Shown here in pieces: positions 33,571 through 46,699 of a stretch of 64,000 nt of DNA. Source of the DNA: Typha latifolia (taxonomy: Eukaryota; Streptophyta; Magnoliopsida; Poales; Typhaceae); the NCBI GenBank assembly GCA_019914945.1, contig CM034110.1:2237001-2301000 (forward strand), given 5' to 3'. The position numbers and the translations under genes were made by a program. Position 1 is the first letter of the stretch. Each line of letters begins with the position of its first letter. Under the pieces are notes generated by a model. The model was not told the origin of the DNA. It saw only the letters and a program-made list of their open reading frames with translations, and did not search any database.

Positions 33571-34538
33571 TGATACAATTCGGACTTCACCGACGTCGTC
33601 TCGAGCATGGATTCACTTTAGGAGTGTTTTTGCTTCATGTTTTAGTGTTGAATTTCCATTAAAATAAGTTTTCTGTAAGTCGCGTTCGAACGCGGGTGGA
33701 GTGAGTTCGAACGCGGTTTGTGAACGGGGTTGTGAACGTGGTGAAGAGAATGTACTGTGCGTTTGAACGCACTGTGAACGCCTGCATCGCGTTCGCAAAT
33801 ACCGACAGGCGCGTTCGATCATACGTTCGAACGCCTGCATCGCGTTCGCAAATCCAGAAAAGCTAATTCGGTGCGTTCGAACGCGGTTGGGCGAGTTCGA
33901 ACGCGATCGGCTAAAATTGTGTTTTAGGGTTAATGTGAGTTGTTGGTTAGCCTATAAAAGGATGTGTAGGGCAACCAAGATTATTATTGATTATTGAGAT
34001 TGAGTTTTGCCTTGCCTCCTTCGTCTTCTTCGCTCCTGTTCTCTCAATCCCCGACGACGCCGCTTCTAACCTCCCTCGTCCGGCTAATCACCCTAGTCCC
34101 TTAGGGGTGGCCCTCTTCTCCCCCTTCGTCCAATCTATCCAACACTTGCCCTAATCCTTCCATCAACCACAACCGTTCCACCATCACTTTTCACCGGTGC
34201 CACCACATTAACGCCGGTCCACCACCATCCACCATTACCCAGGATCTCGTGCCTCCATCCACGAATCCAAAATAGAGCATCCTGACGTTCGTCCACTAAA
34301 CGAACGATATCTCGAGATTCCCAACTCCGATTCGCCTGTAACTAGATTTTTTGGAAAGCTATTTTACGAGGCTACAACATATCAAAATCTCACGTCGATC
34401 CGACGACAGAATATTTTGGGATCTAATTTCAAAGTTCCGTGCCAGATCGTATCAAGCTGGTATCAGAGCCTTAGCCCCAAAGAGAAGATCATATCAAGCT
34501 GGTATCAGAGCTCCATAGCCAGAGGTGTGATCGTATCA
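33571..34538 (+). repeat. Element 2 3' LTR (968 bp)
   Basis: Identical in length to the 5' LTR. It contains the palindrome array (33682-33910), TATA box (33953-33959) and 42-bp units (34446, 34488, 34530). It ends ATCGTATCA at 34538. Confidence 0.95.
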
Positions 34539-34650
34539 CGTAACCTCTAGGATGAGCTCCTTCAACTTGCGCGCATCAACATGCCTTGGGTGGTGGAGGG
34601 AGATTTCAATACCTACCTCAGCACCAATGAGAAGATTAAATCACGATAAC
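34539..34650 (+). pseudogene. LINE endonuclease, continuation after element 2
   Basis: The frame resumes with LRDELLQLARINMP and WVVEGDFNTYLS, the GDFN-type motif of LINE endonucleases. It joins the LINE sequence ending at 29199 once one copy of the target duplication is removed. Confidence 0.75.
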
Positions 34651-34979
34651 TACAATGGATGTGCATAGAAGGTGAAGAAAAATATTCAAGAGTAAATAAG
34701 ATTCTTAGACATAATATGTCAAATATTAACACAAGTGATTATGACTTCAATAATAACTCTAAAATAGGATGACTTCATATCATAAGAGTCACTCTAATTT
34801 AATAAATATATCAAAAATTTTAATTTTCTCGTTTCTTTTTTTTTTTTAACAAATCCAACTATAATCCAAAGCAAAAACGAAAATAAGAACTACAAAATAA
34901 TTAAACCTAAAAAACTCCTAAAACACAAAATTATCAACTAATTCAAAAAATAATCTAAAACTAACAAATCAAATATAAA
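34651..34979. other. AT-rich sequence, nothing recognised
   Basis: Contains a poly-T run near 34837-34848. No coding similarity was seen. Confidence 0.4.
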
Positions 34980-36174
34980 CATAAAGCAATTAAGTCCTCA
35001 CAATTAAAATATCCCATAAGGGATCACTTGATAACATCATTTCAAATGGGTATCAAAATGTCTTCTTTCCTAACCCAAATTGTCTAGCTTCCAACTTATA
35101 ATAAAAGGCATGTTTAGATTTTTGCAAAATTCTACATTGCAGCCTAATGTGTCATTTAACTCTACAATTATAACATGTAGGAATATAAATTTTACTCTTA
35201 AATCTGTTTTTATATGTTTTAGCATTCACATTACACTTCTCATTATATTTCTTAATATTTATCTTATAATAAATATGAGAAATATTAATGTAATGATAAG
35301 ATGATTTAACAAAAGAAGGAGAAGAATATACATTACATTACACTTTCAGAGAAGGGATATTTGATCGTTTGCCATCATATCCTAGCCTTTCCTTCTCCTT
35401 TCCCTTCTTTTGTGATCCAAAGAGTGTATCCAAATTTTTGGACCCTATAGTAAATTTGTTAAGTGCAATTTTATAAGGAAGCAGTAAAAGTAAAATAATT
35501 TCTTTGATCGAGTTTTACACCGTCATCTATATTTTTATTAGTATTGTTCATGAGGTTTGCATAGTTTTGCTCTTATTTTTTGCAATTTGAGAACTCTTGA
35601 GCTATATGGCCATAACCTTGCATTCAAAACATTGAATTACTCGTTGATATTTGCTCTTAAGTTTTTTGCTTGAGCCACATTTAGAGTTCTTAAAAAAGTT
35701 CTTAATTTTTTCATAAAAAGCCTAGTCAACTCAAGATCGATATCATTATCCTCATCGGACTCTAGAAAGCATGCATTCTATCTTTCCACAATGAATCTTT
35801 GAATATATCTAATATTAGAGGTTTATCAATACATTCTATCAAAAATTTCATCTCCTAAAGTATCTCTTCTAAGATAAGAATCTTATAAATTACCTGTCAA
35901 TTTCAATGACTCAATCTGTACCAACTTTACTCGCTAGATTCCGTGACACACTACTTCTCATGATAGGTTTCCAAACCTTAATTCTTTTAGATATGATATA
36001 GATGTGTTGAGATAAGAACGACTCAGTACGTTCCGTCTAAAGTAGAAAAGTGACATCTAATAGCTTCTAAAAAATGATCTCAAAATAATGATTGCTCCCT
36101 CAAAACTATGATCTCTAGATAATAATCAATGACCTTAATTAGGGTTAGATTTTTTGACAAACAAGCTACAGCCT
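34980..36174 (-). pseudogene. Degenerate copia gag and spacer
   Basis: On the minus strand a copia-type knuckle remnant (IQCFECK, about 35600-35640) aligns in kind with the one near 2240-2275, and a second Cys-rich remnant (CYNCR) lies near 35170. Lesions are too numerous for a reading frame. This is a second, older copy of the family seen at 1-3405. Confidence 0.5.
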
Positions 36175-36999
36175 CTATCTCATTGAAATTTAGAAAAAAG
36201 TGGTAATATTTTCCAAAATTAACCACAACATAATTAAAACAGTTTATCTATCTTAGCATATGGACCACAGAAGGTTCTACAAAACTAACAAAAGTAAACA
36301 TGTATGTACAAGCAATACAACCTCAACCAAACCAATTATAGGTAAAGCAAGGTCCTTAGCCAATTATCACAGTTGACAAACACCACAACATCCAAAAGTA
36401 GTCACAAAGAACTATTCCTTGAGAGGGTAAACCGGTAGCAACTTGACAGCTCCACTATCAATCCTCATCCAAGCCCACAATCTAGGGCACGAATAATATC
36501 TGCTGAGCCTTTTCCATCACTCCCCTTGTATCCCTACTCAGCAAAGAAACATGGTAAAATCATGCTATTCCTTTTCAACCACAAGCTCCATAAAAAGGTA
36601 GTCAATCAAATTAACCACTATTTTTTCTTATCCTTTCTCAGCTAAAGTCTAGCCAAAACTAATCTTTCACATGCTTAGTGAATTTTAATAACCCATTTAT
36701 TTTTTATTTTCCTACGGAGTTGTTTCCCAAACTTATATCTCAGAAACTTCTTCTGCCATTGGGAATGGAAGATCTCTCAACTTGTAAGTGGTAGAAAGAC
36801 GTCCTGTTGCAGGTTTTGGTTGAAATCTAACTCGGAAGGGAGGCTAGACTAATTGACTGAGCAAGACTCTATCCAACTATTCTGCATCCATAACGCAAAG
36901 CCGCGTGAGTGAAGCACCCGTCACTTTGTAGTTAAGGCGAAGCTCCATTGTAGATGTGAGGATCCGCTTCTATTGAGCCTTCCCGCTTATCCTAAAAAC
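36175..36999. other. Unassigned sequence
   Basis: No firm identification. A minus-strand stretch near 36740-36950 gives short protein-like runs (for example YKLRDLPFPMAEEVS) broken by stops. I cannot name a family. Confidence 0.3.
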
Positions 37000-37720
37000 A
37001 ACTTAGTCAGATTAGGACCTCAAGCTATCACCTCGACATTTTGAGCTAGTAGTCAGCAAATTACGAAACCAATTGGGTTGGATCCGTAACTTCCTGATCT
37101 ACAACTTTCGTATTTACACCCTTCACAAATTCGCACTGTAGCATGAACGAAAATATAGAATAACGTGGGTGATGGTGGTGGTAACAGGTGAAGTGGATGT
37201 TAGAATTATGGATGGGTATGGAGATGAGGGTGGATTGTGGAAGTGATTAACGGAAGTAGATGAAGGGAACAAAGTGGTCGAGATCCCAAAGAAGAGGGGT
37301 GACTCGACAGACGAGGGAGATTAGAAGCGAGGAGAAACCTTGCCAACAGTAGATATGGAAGGATGGTGAAGAGAAAGGAGGGAGAAGTCTAAAGAAAAGA
37401 TAGAAGGCAAGAAATCAATAATCCAATAGCATAATGAAGTTGACTGCTATCCACATATTTATTGAGGCTAGCCAACAAGTCCTAAAACAATATGAAACCC
37501 TAATTCTAGAGGATTTTCGCGTTCAAACGCACTCAAAAAAGCCCTTTCTCTAGATTTGCGAATGCGACATAGGCGTTCGAACGCGGGAGTTGACAAGGCG
37601 TTCACAAGGGCGTTCGAACGCGATTCCACCTGCATTCGAACGCGACCTACATGAATTTTATTTTAATGAAAATAAACATCTAATGTAATAATAAAAGATC
37701 ATAACTAAGTGTATTACCCG
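37000..37720 (-). repeat. Diverged chromovirus-related LTR (copy A)
   Basis: Collinear with 53960-54647 over several hundred bp. It resembles the LTRs of elements 1 and 2 in layout: a downstream part with (GGTGAT)-like runs, then AGGCTAGCCAAC, then a palindrome array at about 37515-37645 (TTCGAA at 37575, 37613 and 37635), then an AT-rich start. The exact ends are unclear. Confidence 0.6.
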
Positions 37721-37739
37721 TACCCATATATCCTTCCAA

Positions 37740-38960
37740 AACTTGATCATTTTGCCATTATGAGCATTCCATTAAATACCGGTCTTGAAAATTGCACTAG
37801 TATGAAGTACTCCTCTCCAAAATTGAGAGATTCTACCTCAATTTGCGTTTCAAGGAATTCATTTTAAGTTTCCTATAATACCTCTGCTTCACAATAGAAG
37901 CTCATAATTGCTTGTATAATTTAACAACCTCCACCACTACTTAGCCAGCAGACAGCTATTCAAATTATGTAGATTAATGATCCCCGTACCATCATACTCC
38001 TTTATATAAACCTTGTTCCAATCAATCGAAGCATAACCTTTTTTTTTTGTTTCTACATAGCCATGCCATAAAATATTCCTCCTAAGCTTATCAATTCTTT
38101 TTTTCACCCAAATAGGCATACTAAAGAAGGATAAAAAATATAATGCAACAGCACTAAGCACAGAATTTATTAGAGTGATACGACCTCCCATAGAATGCAG
38201 CTTCCCTTTCTAGCCAGCCAATCTCTTTTCAACTTTCTCTATCACAGGCATTCAGGCCAAGTACTTTATCAAAAACTCCTCAAGTTTATAATTCAGAAGA
38301 ACTGCAAGTTCTTTTCGTTTGGCACTGTTCTTACACAAATAAACTGGAGAACTCTTCTCAAAATTAATTTTTAAACTAGATACTACTTCAAAGATATAAA
38401 GCAAAAAATTTTAGAATCATTACATCTTTATGTTCAGCTCTTAGGAACAACAAGGTGTCATCTGCATGTTGTTTGATGATCCCCTTATCACACGCATCAT
38501 CCCCAAACATGTAATCAAACCATAATTTTTTGCCTTATTTAATATCCTATTTAGGCCATCAACAATCAAAATAAAAAAGGTAAGGTGACAATCGGTCACC
38601 TTGCCTTAAACCCTTCTTGCACCTAAAGTATTTCCCTAACATCCCATTTAAGGTTAGGGCAGAAGACCTAGTAGTGACAAATTGCATCATCCAATGGTCC
38701 ACTTATTAGAAAAATCCCTCCACTAGATGAGAAAATCAGCTAAAAAGTCTCATCTCACCTTATCATAAGCCTTATCAAAGTCTAAATTAAGCATGATACC
38801 CTCAGCCTTCTATTTTTTTATCCTAAAAGTTATTTCATACGCACTAACCGTGCTATCCATAATGTACCTGCCTTTAATAAAAGCACTTTGGTAGTCAGTG
38901 ATTAACTCATCAATCACCTAACAAAGCCTGCTAGTGAGGGCTTTAGTATAATATTGCAGC
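37740..38960 (-). pseudogene. LINE reverse transcriptase remnant
   Basis: On the minus strand the decayed translation passes through YQSAFIKGRYIMDS, LDFDKAYDKVRWDFL, LRQGDRLSPFLF and GGRITLINSVLSA, in the order of plant L1-type RT. The most intact piece is 37937-38191. RT copies LINE RNA at the target site; here it is inactivated by stops and shifts, including loss of the expected second catalytic region. Confidence 0.8.
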
Positions 38961-41888
38961 TACATTTTAATAAATTAATTAGCATATCATAGCATATCAT
39001 AGCATAATTCAGGCTACGAATTAAACAATTCTCATTATAAAATCTTGTGAATAGATTCATAATCTCCATCTTAAAAGTATCCCAAAAGTAATGGTAGAAC
39101 TTCATACTAATTAGGGTTAGATTAAACTCTTTTATATACCTCTTAGAGATAAGATGAAATATTTTTTTTATAATTTTATATCTCTTAGAAATAAGATAAG
39201 TACCTCTAAAAATAAATATATCTTAGAGATAAGATATATATCTTTTAGAGATAATGTAAAAAGATCTCAAACCAAATGCACAAATAGCATATTTTATGGA
39301 GATTATGCGATCCCATTCAAACGCAACTTCACTTCATTCAAAGTAGACAACTAAATGCATAGTGGTCGTTCCTTGCCTTGGGTATTTTTTTCCTACTACT
39401 CCAACCATCGTGACACTATTTGAACAATTCAATAATAATTCTAAAATTATAATTATTTTGAATACTTTGACTTCAAAATCCATTTCCCATAAGCACATGA
39501 ACAAATCATGACTTTAATATTTTTCATCAAGCATATCATAACTTGTTGTGCATATATCATACATAAAATTCAGACATATTACATATTAAATAAATAAAAA
39601 TTATATCTTAAAATATAATTTATTAAGTATAAAAGTACAAATAGAGCCTAACACATATTTATATTCCAAGTCCATTTCCAGTAAGCACATGAACAAATCT
39701 ATTCTTTTCAAATTTCTTCTCGTAACTATGATTTCTGGCTCTCAAGCTTCGCTATCGTAATACCCAACAAGTAGACACCAGGTATTGTAGGGCAGATAAT
39801 ATAATCGATCACTACTATCTTCTGCTATTTGTTCACATGAGATAATCTCGTAACAAAACTATTGCCAACATCAGTAGTTAAAACGAGCTCTGTTATAATC
39901 GACATTTATCAATGGCAATAGTTATATGCTACAAATGGAGAAATTGTTAGATTATTCACCCACATCAAGTGGTGAAAACCAAAGCTACATTAGTTTTTAG
40001 GGTCCTGTGCTGTAAACTATAATTTCTCACATCAAATACAATAGAACTTAAAGACCCAAATGCAATTTTGCAATGGATTCGACCATCTATGCTTCATATT
40101 TCAAATTTAAGATATCAATGAATAAGTAAAATAAATGCATATTATCTCTTCTGCATTAACTTGGGATTATGCTAACCTTCTTCATCTTTTTCTTATTTGA
40201 ATTCATCTCTGTCCCAGTGCTAGCATTTTGAGTCCTCAGATATGAAGAGTAATTTAAGCAGCTATAAAGCATTTAACATCCTTTAGTAAATGAGATGAAA
40301 CCTATAGCATACTTACCAAACACCTTTCATCTCAGACATTAAAATTTTAAAATGTGCCAAGACAGAGAAGGAAGATAAAAATAGATAAAAAATGATCCAA
40401 GTACTCTTCTCGAAATAAATTGAAACATTGAGAGTTTTCATGTAAGGCAAGCATGCAAATACTTCTGTTCACACATGAAATGCCAATAATAAAGTATTAT
40501 ACGCAGAACGCCCTAAGGAGGAACAAGCTCGTACAAAGAACTCCTTAAGAAATAAGTTCAAGTTATGCTAAAAAGAGTTTATGATAAGAGAGAGAAGGCT
40601 TGATCTAAAGTACCAAAGGGATATGTGTCAGCGTGAGATCTGAAAACTATATGAAATATTCTGCAGCCTAGAGTAGGAAATAATCACATACGGAGTGTAA
40701 ATAATGAAAAAAAAAAAAAAAATCCTACATATGTTTACATTCTACTGCCAATGGATACTGATGCTCTTACTAAAAATAAAGCGTCCAGAATAATAATGTA
40801 CCAACTTTTATGTAAATACACAACCATAAAATCTGTTCATTAAGAACCATTTTAAATTAATTAGAAAGTTCTGATAGATTTCACTAATATATTTATCTCA
40901 TCACATAGTGACGGACAATATAGTTCAATACCACTTTGATGATGGACAACTAGCAAAAGTCCAGCTGTTTTGTTTGGCTTTCCATTGAAGACAATTGCAC
41001 TTTTACAGGGTTTTTGGTATTCTAGTTAATCAAGTGGTCCTAGATGGATTTAGTTTTGCTTATATCTAGGTTAAGGCAGCAAACTGAAGGAACAGGACCA
41101 AGGGCCGTGTTTACTATAACTGCACGGGTACAAGTAGGGTTTTAAGTTCAAAAACATAGCCAAGAGCAGGGTTTGATAGACCTAAATCTCATTTCTGCAT
41201 CAAGATCTGATCACTACTGCTTTGAACAGAAGGAGCTCCTCAGGGGTACAAGTAGGGTTTTAAGTTGTTGATTCAGATCCGATTGAACTGGGAAAGAACA
41301 AATCTCATCTTATATAAGACGAGATTTGATTCAGATCACTACTGCAGAAAATAATGGTTGCAACAGCACAAACAAGTAAGAGAAAGAAGAAAAAAAAAAC
41401 GAGAGAGAAGAAAGAAATAAGACGAGAGATAGAACCAAATTCACTCAGGTTAGGGCCCTGTGATGGTTTACGCAACAGAAGAGGATAAACCTTTCAGCTT
41501 TACACAAATTCTTCATCAACCCCCAATAAACATTACTACAAAATATCTCCATTTAGGAGATGGATGTGAAGCCTAACATATTCGAATTCCTAGTTTCAGT
41601 AGGTGAAAACTGAAAAGAGAACTAACTTATATAGGTATCATAAAGAACTAACCAAATAATACCTTATTGACTCATAACAATAGATCTAGCATGAATTAGA
41701 ACCAAATAGACAATTTACTGATTACTAAATTTCGTAAGAATAGAGAAACCTACGGAAGGATTCAAATAATTAAATCCTGTCTTAACTCAAATCTATAATG
41801 ATATTAAAGACCTATTGATAACTTTATTTTGAGATTAATCTGTCAAATGTCAAAGCATGAATTGCTAATAACAATTGGCATGATTGAC
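38961..41888. other. Intergenic, with one possible small exon
   Basis: Mostly AT-rich with no element ends. A 58-bp stretch at 40177-40234 could be a minus-strand exon (see next entry). Two copies of a GGTACAAGTAGGG-type string occur near 41127 and 41246. Confidence 0.4.
40177..40234 (-). other. Possible internal exon
   Basis: On the minus strand a 58-bp stretch lies between an AG acceptor (...ATATCTGAG) and a GTTAGC donor. It is open in one frame with a Lys-rich end (MNSNKKKMKK). No partner exons were identified, so this is only a lead. Confidence 0.15.
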
Positions 41889-42664
41889 ACTAAGAATGGT
41901 TATGCCGGCCGGCATGGGGAAAACTAACTTGTCATGCCAGTGAGATACCAGCATAGGGTGTGCCACTAGTACAACTTCGTGCTGACCAGCACGAGTAGAG
42001 TATCGAGTGGCCCACATTTGTGTGCTGCCTAATAGGCTCAAGGGTAGTAAATGGGTCTCTTTGGCAGCCACTTTCAAATATAAAAAATTTAAGTCAGAGA
42101 TGGACCAATAGAGGAGAAATAGAGGAGAAATAGATGGGATTTAAAATTTCTTCTTCAAATCCTATCAAAAGGTATTTTTTTTTCTTTCATTCTATTAAGT
42201 TTTATTTGTTTTACACTTTAAAAACTAACTTGAGATGTATAATAGATCTAGCTTAATTTTTGCTAGATCTAACACTCATAAGATTTTTCTATGTAGAAAT
42301 AGCATTTTGGTGCTAAGTCTGTGCAAATTACTCTTTAAGATATAGGAATTAAAGAAAAATGTTGATTTCCCCCTCAATTTAGCCCAAAATATAGGAAAAA
42401 AAAAGATCCGAAGGTAATGTCAAATTTACTCAGATTAGATCAAAATTAGCATAAGAACATGTTACATTAACTTCATATGAGTTTATTTGCACTCAAATTT
42501 TGCACCGTAGATTTTTTAATTTTAAGAAATATATTCAAACTAAAAATATGTGTAAAAACCCTAAAAATTATATTAGAGTTGTGCCTCTGTCGTCAGCACG
42601 CTAGGGCATGCCGAAGTGACATGCCTTGCTGATAAAGTATCGATACAGCACGTGCCAATTCTTA
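41889..42664. mobile_element. MITE-like element, copy 1 (776 bp)
   Basis: The left end ACTAAGAATGGTTATGCC and right end (reverse complement TAAGAATTGGCACG) form an imperfect inverted repeat. ATTGAC direct repeats flank it at 41883-41888 and 42665-42670. It has no transposase. Interior segments recur in inverted orientation at about 50340-50900, and the ends recur at 44765 and 45540. Confidence 0.5.
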
Positions 42665-42670
42665 ATTGAC

Positions 42671-44764
42671 AGGTCGATATGCATCATACCCATTAGACTG
42701 ACACAAATACACCAATAAAGGAGAGTACTTGGGACTCTCATATGCACCGGTGCCAACCAACCACTAGTATTAAGCATATCTTACTTCAAAAAGACTCAAT
42801 ATGCATCTTTTCCCTTTTAATACTCTTTAGCATTTTGGTGTTTGATCTATTTAAATTACACTTCAAGTATCATAAATAAAAGAAAAGTTTCAGTTTTCCC
42901 TGAGTTATTTCCCCAAAAAATCTGAAAAAAATATGGAAAATCATCTAATTAGAATTTAATTGTTCTATGATTCAAGTAGATGTACCATTTCCTATAAAAG
43001 TAACAATATGTCAGGTAAATATATAATGCTAAAAGACTTCAATTTAGACCTCAAAACCTAGTTAAGGCCCAAAAAAATATTTAAAGATTGTTTTCTGGAA
43101 ATATTGAGTTCATTAAGTGTGTCTGGCTGCCAACAGCATAATGGTTCTGCAGGACAGGGTGCATATGTGTTTATGTCAAGCCAAGGATTGGCATGTCTTG
43201 GGCCTCTGGCACGAGAACCCTTTGTGCTAAGTCATCCCAAGTTGCTTTGTTCTGAAATCATTACCACTGCTGTCATGTCCTTGAAACATCAGAAACTAGC
43301 TTTAAGTATTGCAATGAACTAATGCCTCATTTTTATCAAATTCATATATTAAATATAGTGTGGTCATCACCAAAGGTTACAAACATTGGATCCTTATCAT
43401 TAAAATGACAGAAGACTTGAAGATCAAAAAAATAAAGATGTTTCTTCTGGAATTTCCCAGCAGTCGGAAACCTTAACTTCAGGAACTTCGATGAAACACC
43501 CAATAACAGCAATACCACTGGCATTGACTTTCTTTATGCAAGTTATCTACCTTTGGTGCAATTCAAACTTGTGTTAGTGAACCATTTTATATGATTGTCT
43601 GACATTGAACAATCGTAAATCTCTCTAATTTACTATCTTAAAGCTGAAAATGTATGTCCTTCAACCAACATCTCTGGTTCCATAGTCCTGGTTCGACCTC
43701 TGATAATGCAAGCTTACAGTCACAAGAGGCAGCATAGAATCAACAATTTCTGTTTCTAACACATTTGTTCAGCATTTGTTCAGCATCCCCACCAAATAGA
43801 TACTTAAGTAGTTAAATCTTGCTGATGATGTAGTTTTCACTCAGCAATTTCCCACCATTTTTCAGCTTCACCATTAATTTCAACTTTTTGAACCACAATC
43901 AATTTGCATTACACTTGTATCTTGTAAAGAAGAATAATCTCACATAAGCTAAACCAATCAATAATCTTATCACATCTCTATCTCCTCAAAATTCTAAACC
44001 AAGGAGTGTGATTCCCATAGATTTTCCACTCTTGAAAATGATAGTTAGCAAGAAGCTCTGATACCAATTTTATGTAGAATTAGCAAAAGTCCAACACTTG
44101 TGCTTGGCTTTCCATCCAAAATCAAGGTAATTATAGATAGATTGCTGTCTTGCTGTTAATGGAGTGATCACAGATGGATTTAGTCTTGATTTAGCTTGGG
44201 CTCTAGTATGTTATTAGAAGGCAATAGTTTGAAAGTTTAAGCTGTTTTTGTTCCTAAAGGCCAAAATTCTAGAACTGGAAAAGAAATCCAACAAATTGGT
44301 TTAAAACATAGCTAACAACAGGTTCTGATAACCAGATCTGATTTCTATACTCAGATAGTCTTTACTTCTTACAACAGAAAGAACGGTGTAGATTGGATCT
44401 AGGAGAGAATTAGAAGGCAATTATGTTCAAATTGGGACGAATTCATTCTAAATGCTGAATTCCAGCAGCAGATTATGAAAGCTGGTGAATTGGTTCAAAA
44501 ACATAGTTAACAGCAGTGATAATAACCCAGATCAGAGGTCCTATGTTCAAGTCTTGTCTTTACTTTTTACAACAGAAGGAAATGGCAAGGTTTGCCTATG
44601 ATGCTGGCATGTGCCATGCTGGTCACCAGTCAGCACGGCACGTGCCACGACACGGACGACACCACTAAGAAGAAAGAGGAGAAGGAAATGATAGAAAAAA
44701 AGAAAGTGGAATAATAGAGAAGAAGGAGAAAGGAGATAGAGAGGGAGAAAGGAGATAGAGAGCG
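42671..44764. other. Intergenic; possible retroelement primer site near 44055
   Basis: Part of 42800-42930 repeats the interior of the MITE-like element. GCTCTGATACCA near 44055-44066 is a minus-strand initiator-tRNA primer-site sequence, so an old minus-strand LTR element may abut it, but I could not trace LTRs. A loosely similar segment pair (40960-41100 and 44080-44200) was noted. No gene was recognised. Confidence 0.35.
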
Positions 44765-45545
44765 AGACTAAGGATGGTCATGCCACACCGACCACTGGCC
44801 GGAACGGCACGTGTGTGGCACTTACTAGCGGTGCCACAAGAGAGAGAGAGAAAAAGATGAGTGAGACTATTCACCTTCACATTTCCCTGCTTGTCCTTGA
44901 CACCGTCGACCTCACCCCTTGAGCTCGAGGCATTGCTCACACCTATCCAGTGCCCTAGCCCGAGGAAGAACTGACCCGACCCGCTGCCCCTTTCTTCCTC
45001 CTCAGGCTAGGACACTTAACGAGTGCAAATGATGCCTTGAGCTTGGGGAGCGACAAAAATAACAACGATGAGTGGCAACAGCAAACTCGACAATGAAGTC
45101 AACTATGAGGACGATGGCAAGCAGTAAAGCAACTAGGAAGGGTGTCGTGCGGCACCCCTCATGCTACATGCTGGTATGCCGTTGGCGTGAAGTGACTATC
45201 GGCATGCCCCGTGCCGGTCTCTCACATTCACGCTGCATGCCCTAGCTCCCAAGAAGAAGATAACCCAAACAAGTTGAACTAAAAAATATCTGATTGTGGA
45301 TTCTTTCATCTCAACCCATCGATAGCTTTAAAAGATCTCTTCAATCTCCATTAGGGCACCAAAAGAGAAAAAGAGAGGAGGGCGGTGACAAAGATGGACG
45401 ACAGTGCGAGGGAGCGTGACGCTCTCCACCTTTCTTCAGCTGCTTTGCTCGATGCTAAGAAATAAGAGAAGGGATGCCATTGGCACCCCTCGCCACACGT
45501 GCCTATATTGCGTCAATATTGCAACGCCAACCGGCACGGTTATCC
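44765..45545. mobile_element. MITE-like element, copy 2 (about 781 bp)
   Basis: The left end CTAAGGATGGTCATGCC and right end (reverse complement CCAAGGATAACCGTGCCGG) correspond to the ends of the element at 41889-42664, and the length is nearly equal. The interior is largely different. The target duplication was not resolved. Confidence 0.4.
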
Positions 45546-45699
45546 TTGGGAAAAGCAGCTCCTCTTGACTATATCTATCACTTGTTCTTGCTAAAATATC
45601 CTTCTAGACCACCTACATGTAAAACATCCCCACTAAAAAGTCACACAATAAGATATGTCTGTATTGCAATAGATGCTTTGTTGGTTATCAAGTCAAGTT

Positions 45700-46060
45700 T
45701 GGCTTAAGTACATGGCCCTTTCAGAGAATGAGCTTCCACTTTGTTTTCAATAGTAAAGTCCCAATCTCAAGAAATAACATAACTCAGAGTTGGCCATCAG
45801 TCATTAACCTAACTTTTCTTTTAAACAGAAGAATAGGTGTTGAAATAGGCCATATCATTTCTAGCAATTGGCACTTTTTCTTTGATGCAACAGAAAATAC
45901 TTTCATCAAATCAAATGCGCACATCTTTTCTTTTGCCATTCTCTTCTTGATGGTTGCAACCTTTGTCTACTCAAAATCTCCCTTCTTCATAAAATAATTA
46001 ATCATCCCCTCGATGAACCGATAGTAGAAAGTCGCTAAACTATGAAAAGATGCGAACTTC
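45700..46060 (-). pseudogene. Gypsy RT/RNase H junction remnant
   Basis: On the minus strand the translation resembles the end of RT and start of RNase H: LATFYYRFIEG, then MKKGDFE, then KVFSVAS, each followed by stops or shifts. The motif order fits Ty3/gypsy. It is an isolated fragment. Confidence 0.6.
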
Positions 46061-46699
46061 TCCAAGGCTCCTTGTTTCAGACCATTTTATTATAGGGCCC
46101 ACCTTTTGGACCGGCAAGTACACCCCTAAGAAACTATATACTCTAGAAAAATTACATGATCAGTCATAACAGAACATTTCGTTCACTTCAAAAATAACTT
46201 TTTTTATTCTGAAATACAACTCTTTATTTCAGAATAACAGCTAAATATCATAATAACCCTATTCTAGAATACAAATATTATTTATCAAAATTATATCTTA
46301 TACCACACACTAACCAATTACTAATTTACCATTTATCTATCCTATTAACCTAATATATATCAAATCAAACAGTATTCATAGTAATTTTATATAAAAAAAT
46401 ATATTTTTCCCATCTTTTTCTTCATTTTATATCACATCAAAGGTTCCCAGTATCGAGATCGGGATCGGGATTAGCTGTCCGAAAAAACGATACGTATTGG
46501 CCGTTCGTATCAGACCGGACTATTTTTTAATTACATAAAATTCTAAATATTATTTAAAAATACAAAAAAATTTAGGAAAATGACAGAAAAATAAGAAAAC
46601 AAAAAATACTCACATATGAAGTCTAAAAATTTTAAAAATATACTAACTTTCTACTCAAAATTTAAAATTTTTATTGTCTTCATCCTCATAATCACCATA

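Larger units (their letters stand above)
29200..34538 (+). mobile_element. Chromovirus element 2 (Ty3/gypsy, lacking RT-RNase H), complete with both LTRs
   Basis: Both LTRs are 968 bp (29200-30167 and 33571-34538), with terminal TGAYAC and GTATCA. The flanks are TGTAA (29195-29199) and CGTAA (34539-34543), a target duplication with one mismatch. The interior holds the primer site, gag, protease, integrase and chromodomain, but no RT or RNase H. The element is inserted in the endonuclease region of a LINE. In the parts compared the LTRs differ by only a few percent, so the insertion is fairly recent. Confidence 0.95.

Noticed and set aside
43104..43524. Open stretches of 60-72 codons on opposite strands
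   Set aside because: No family resemblance, and no splice sites or neighbours that would support an exon, although sequence composition is less AT-rich than around it.
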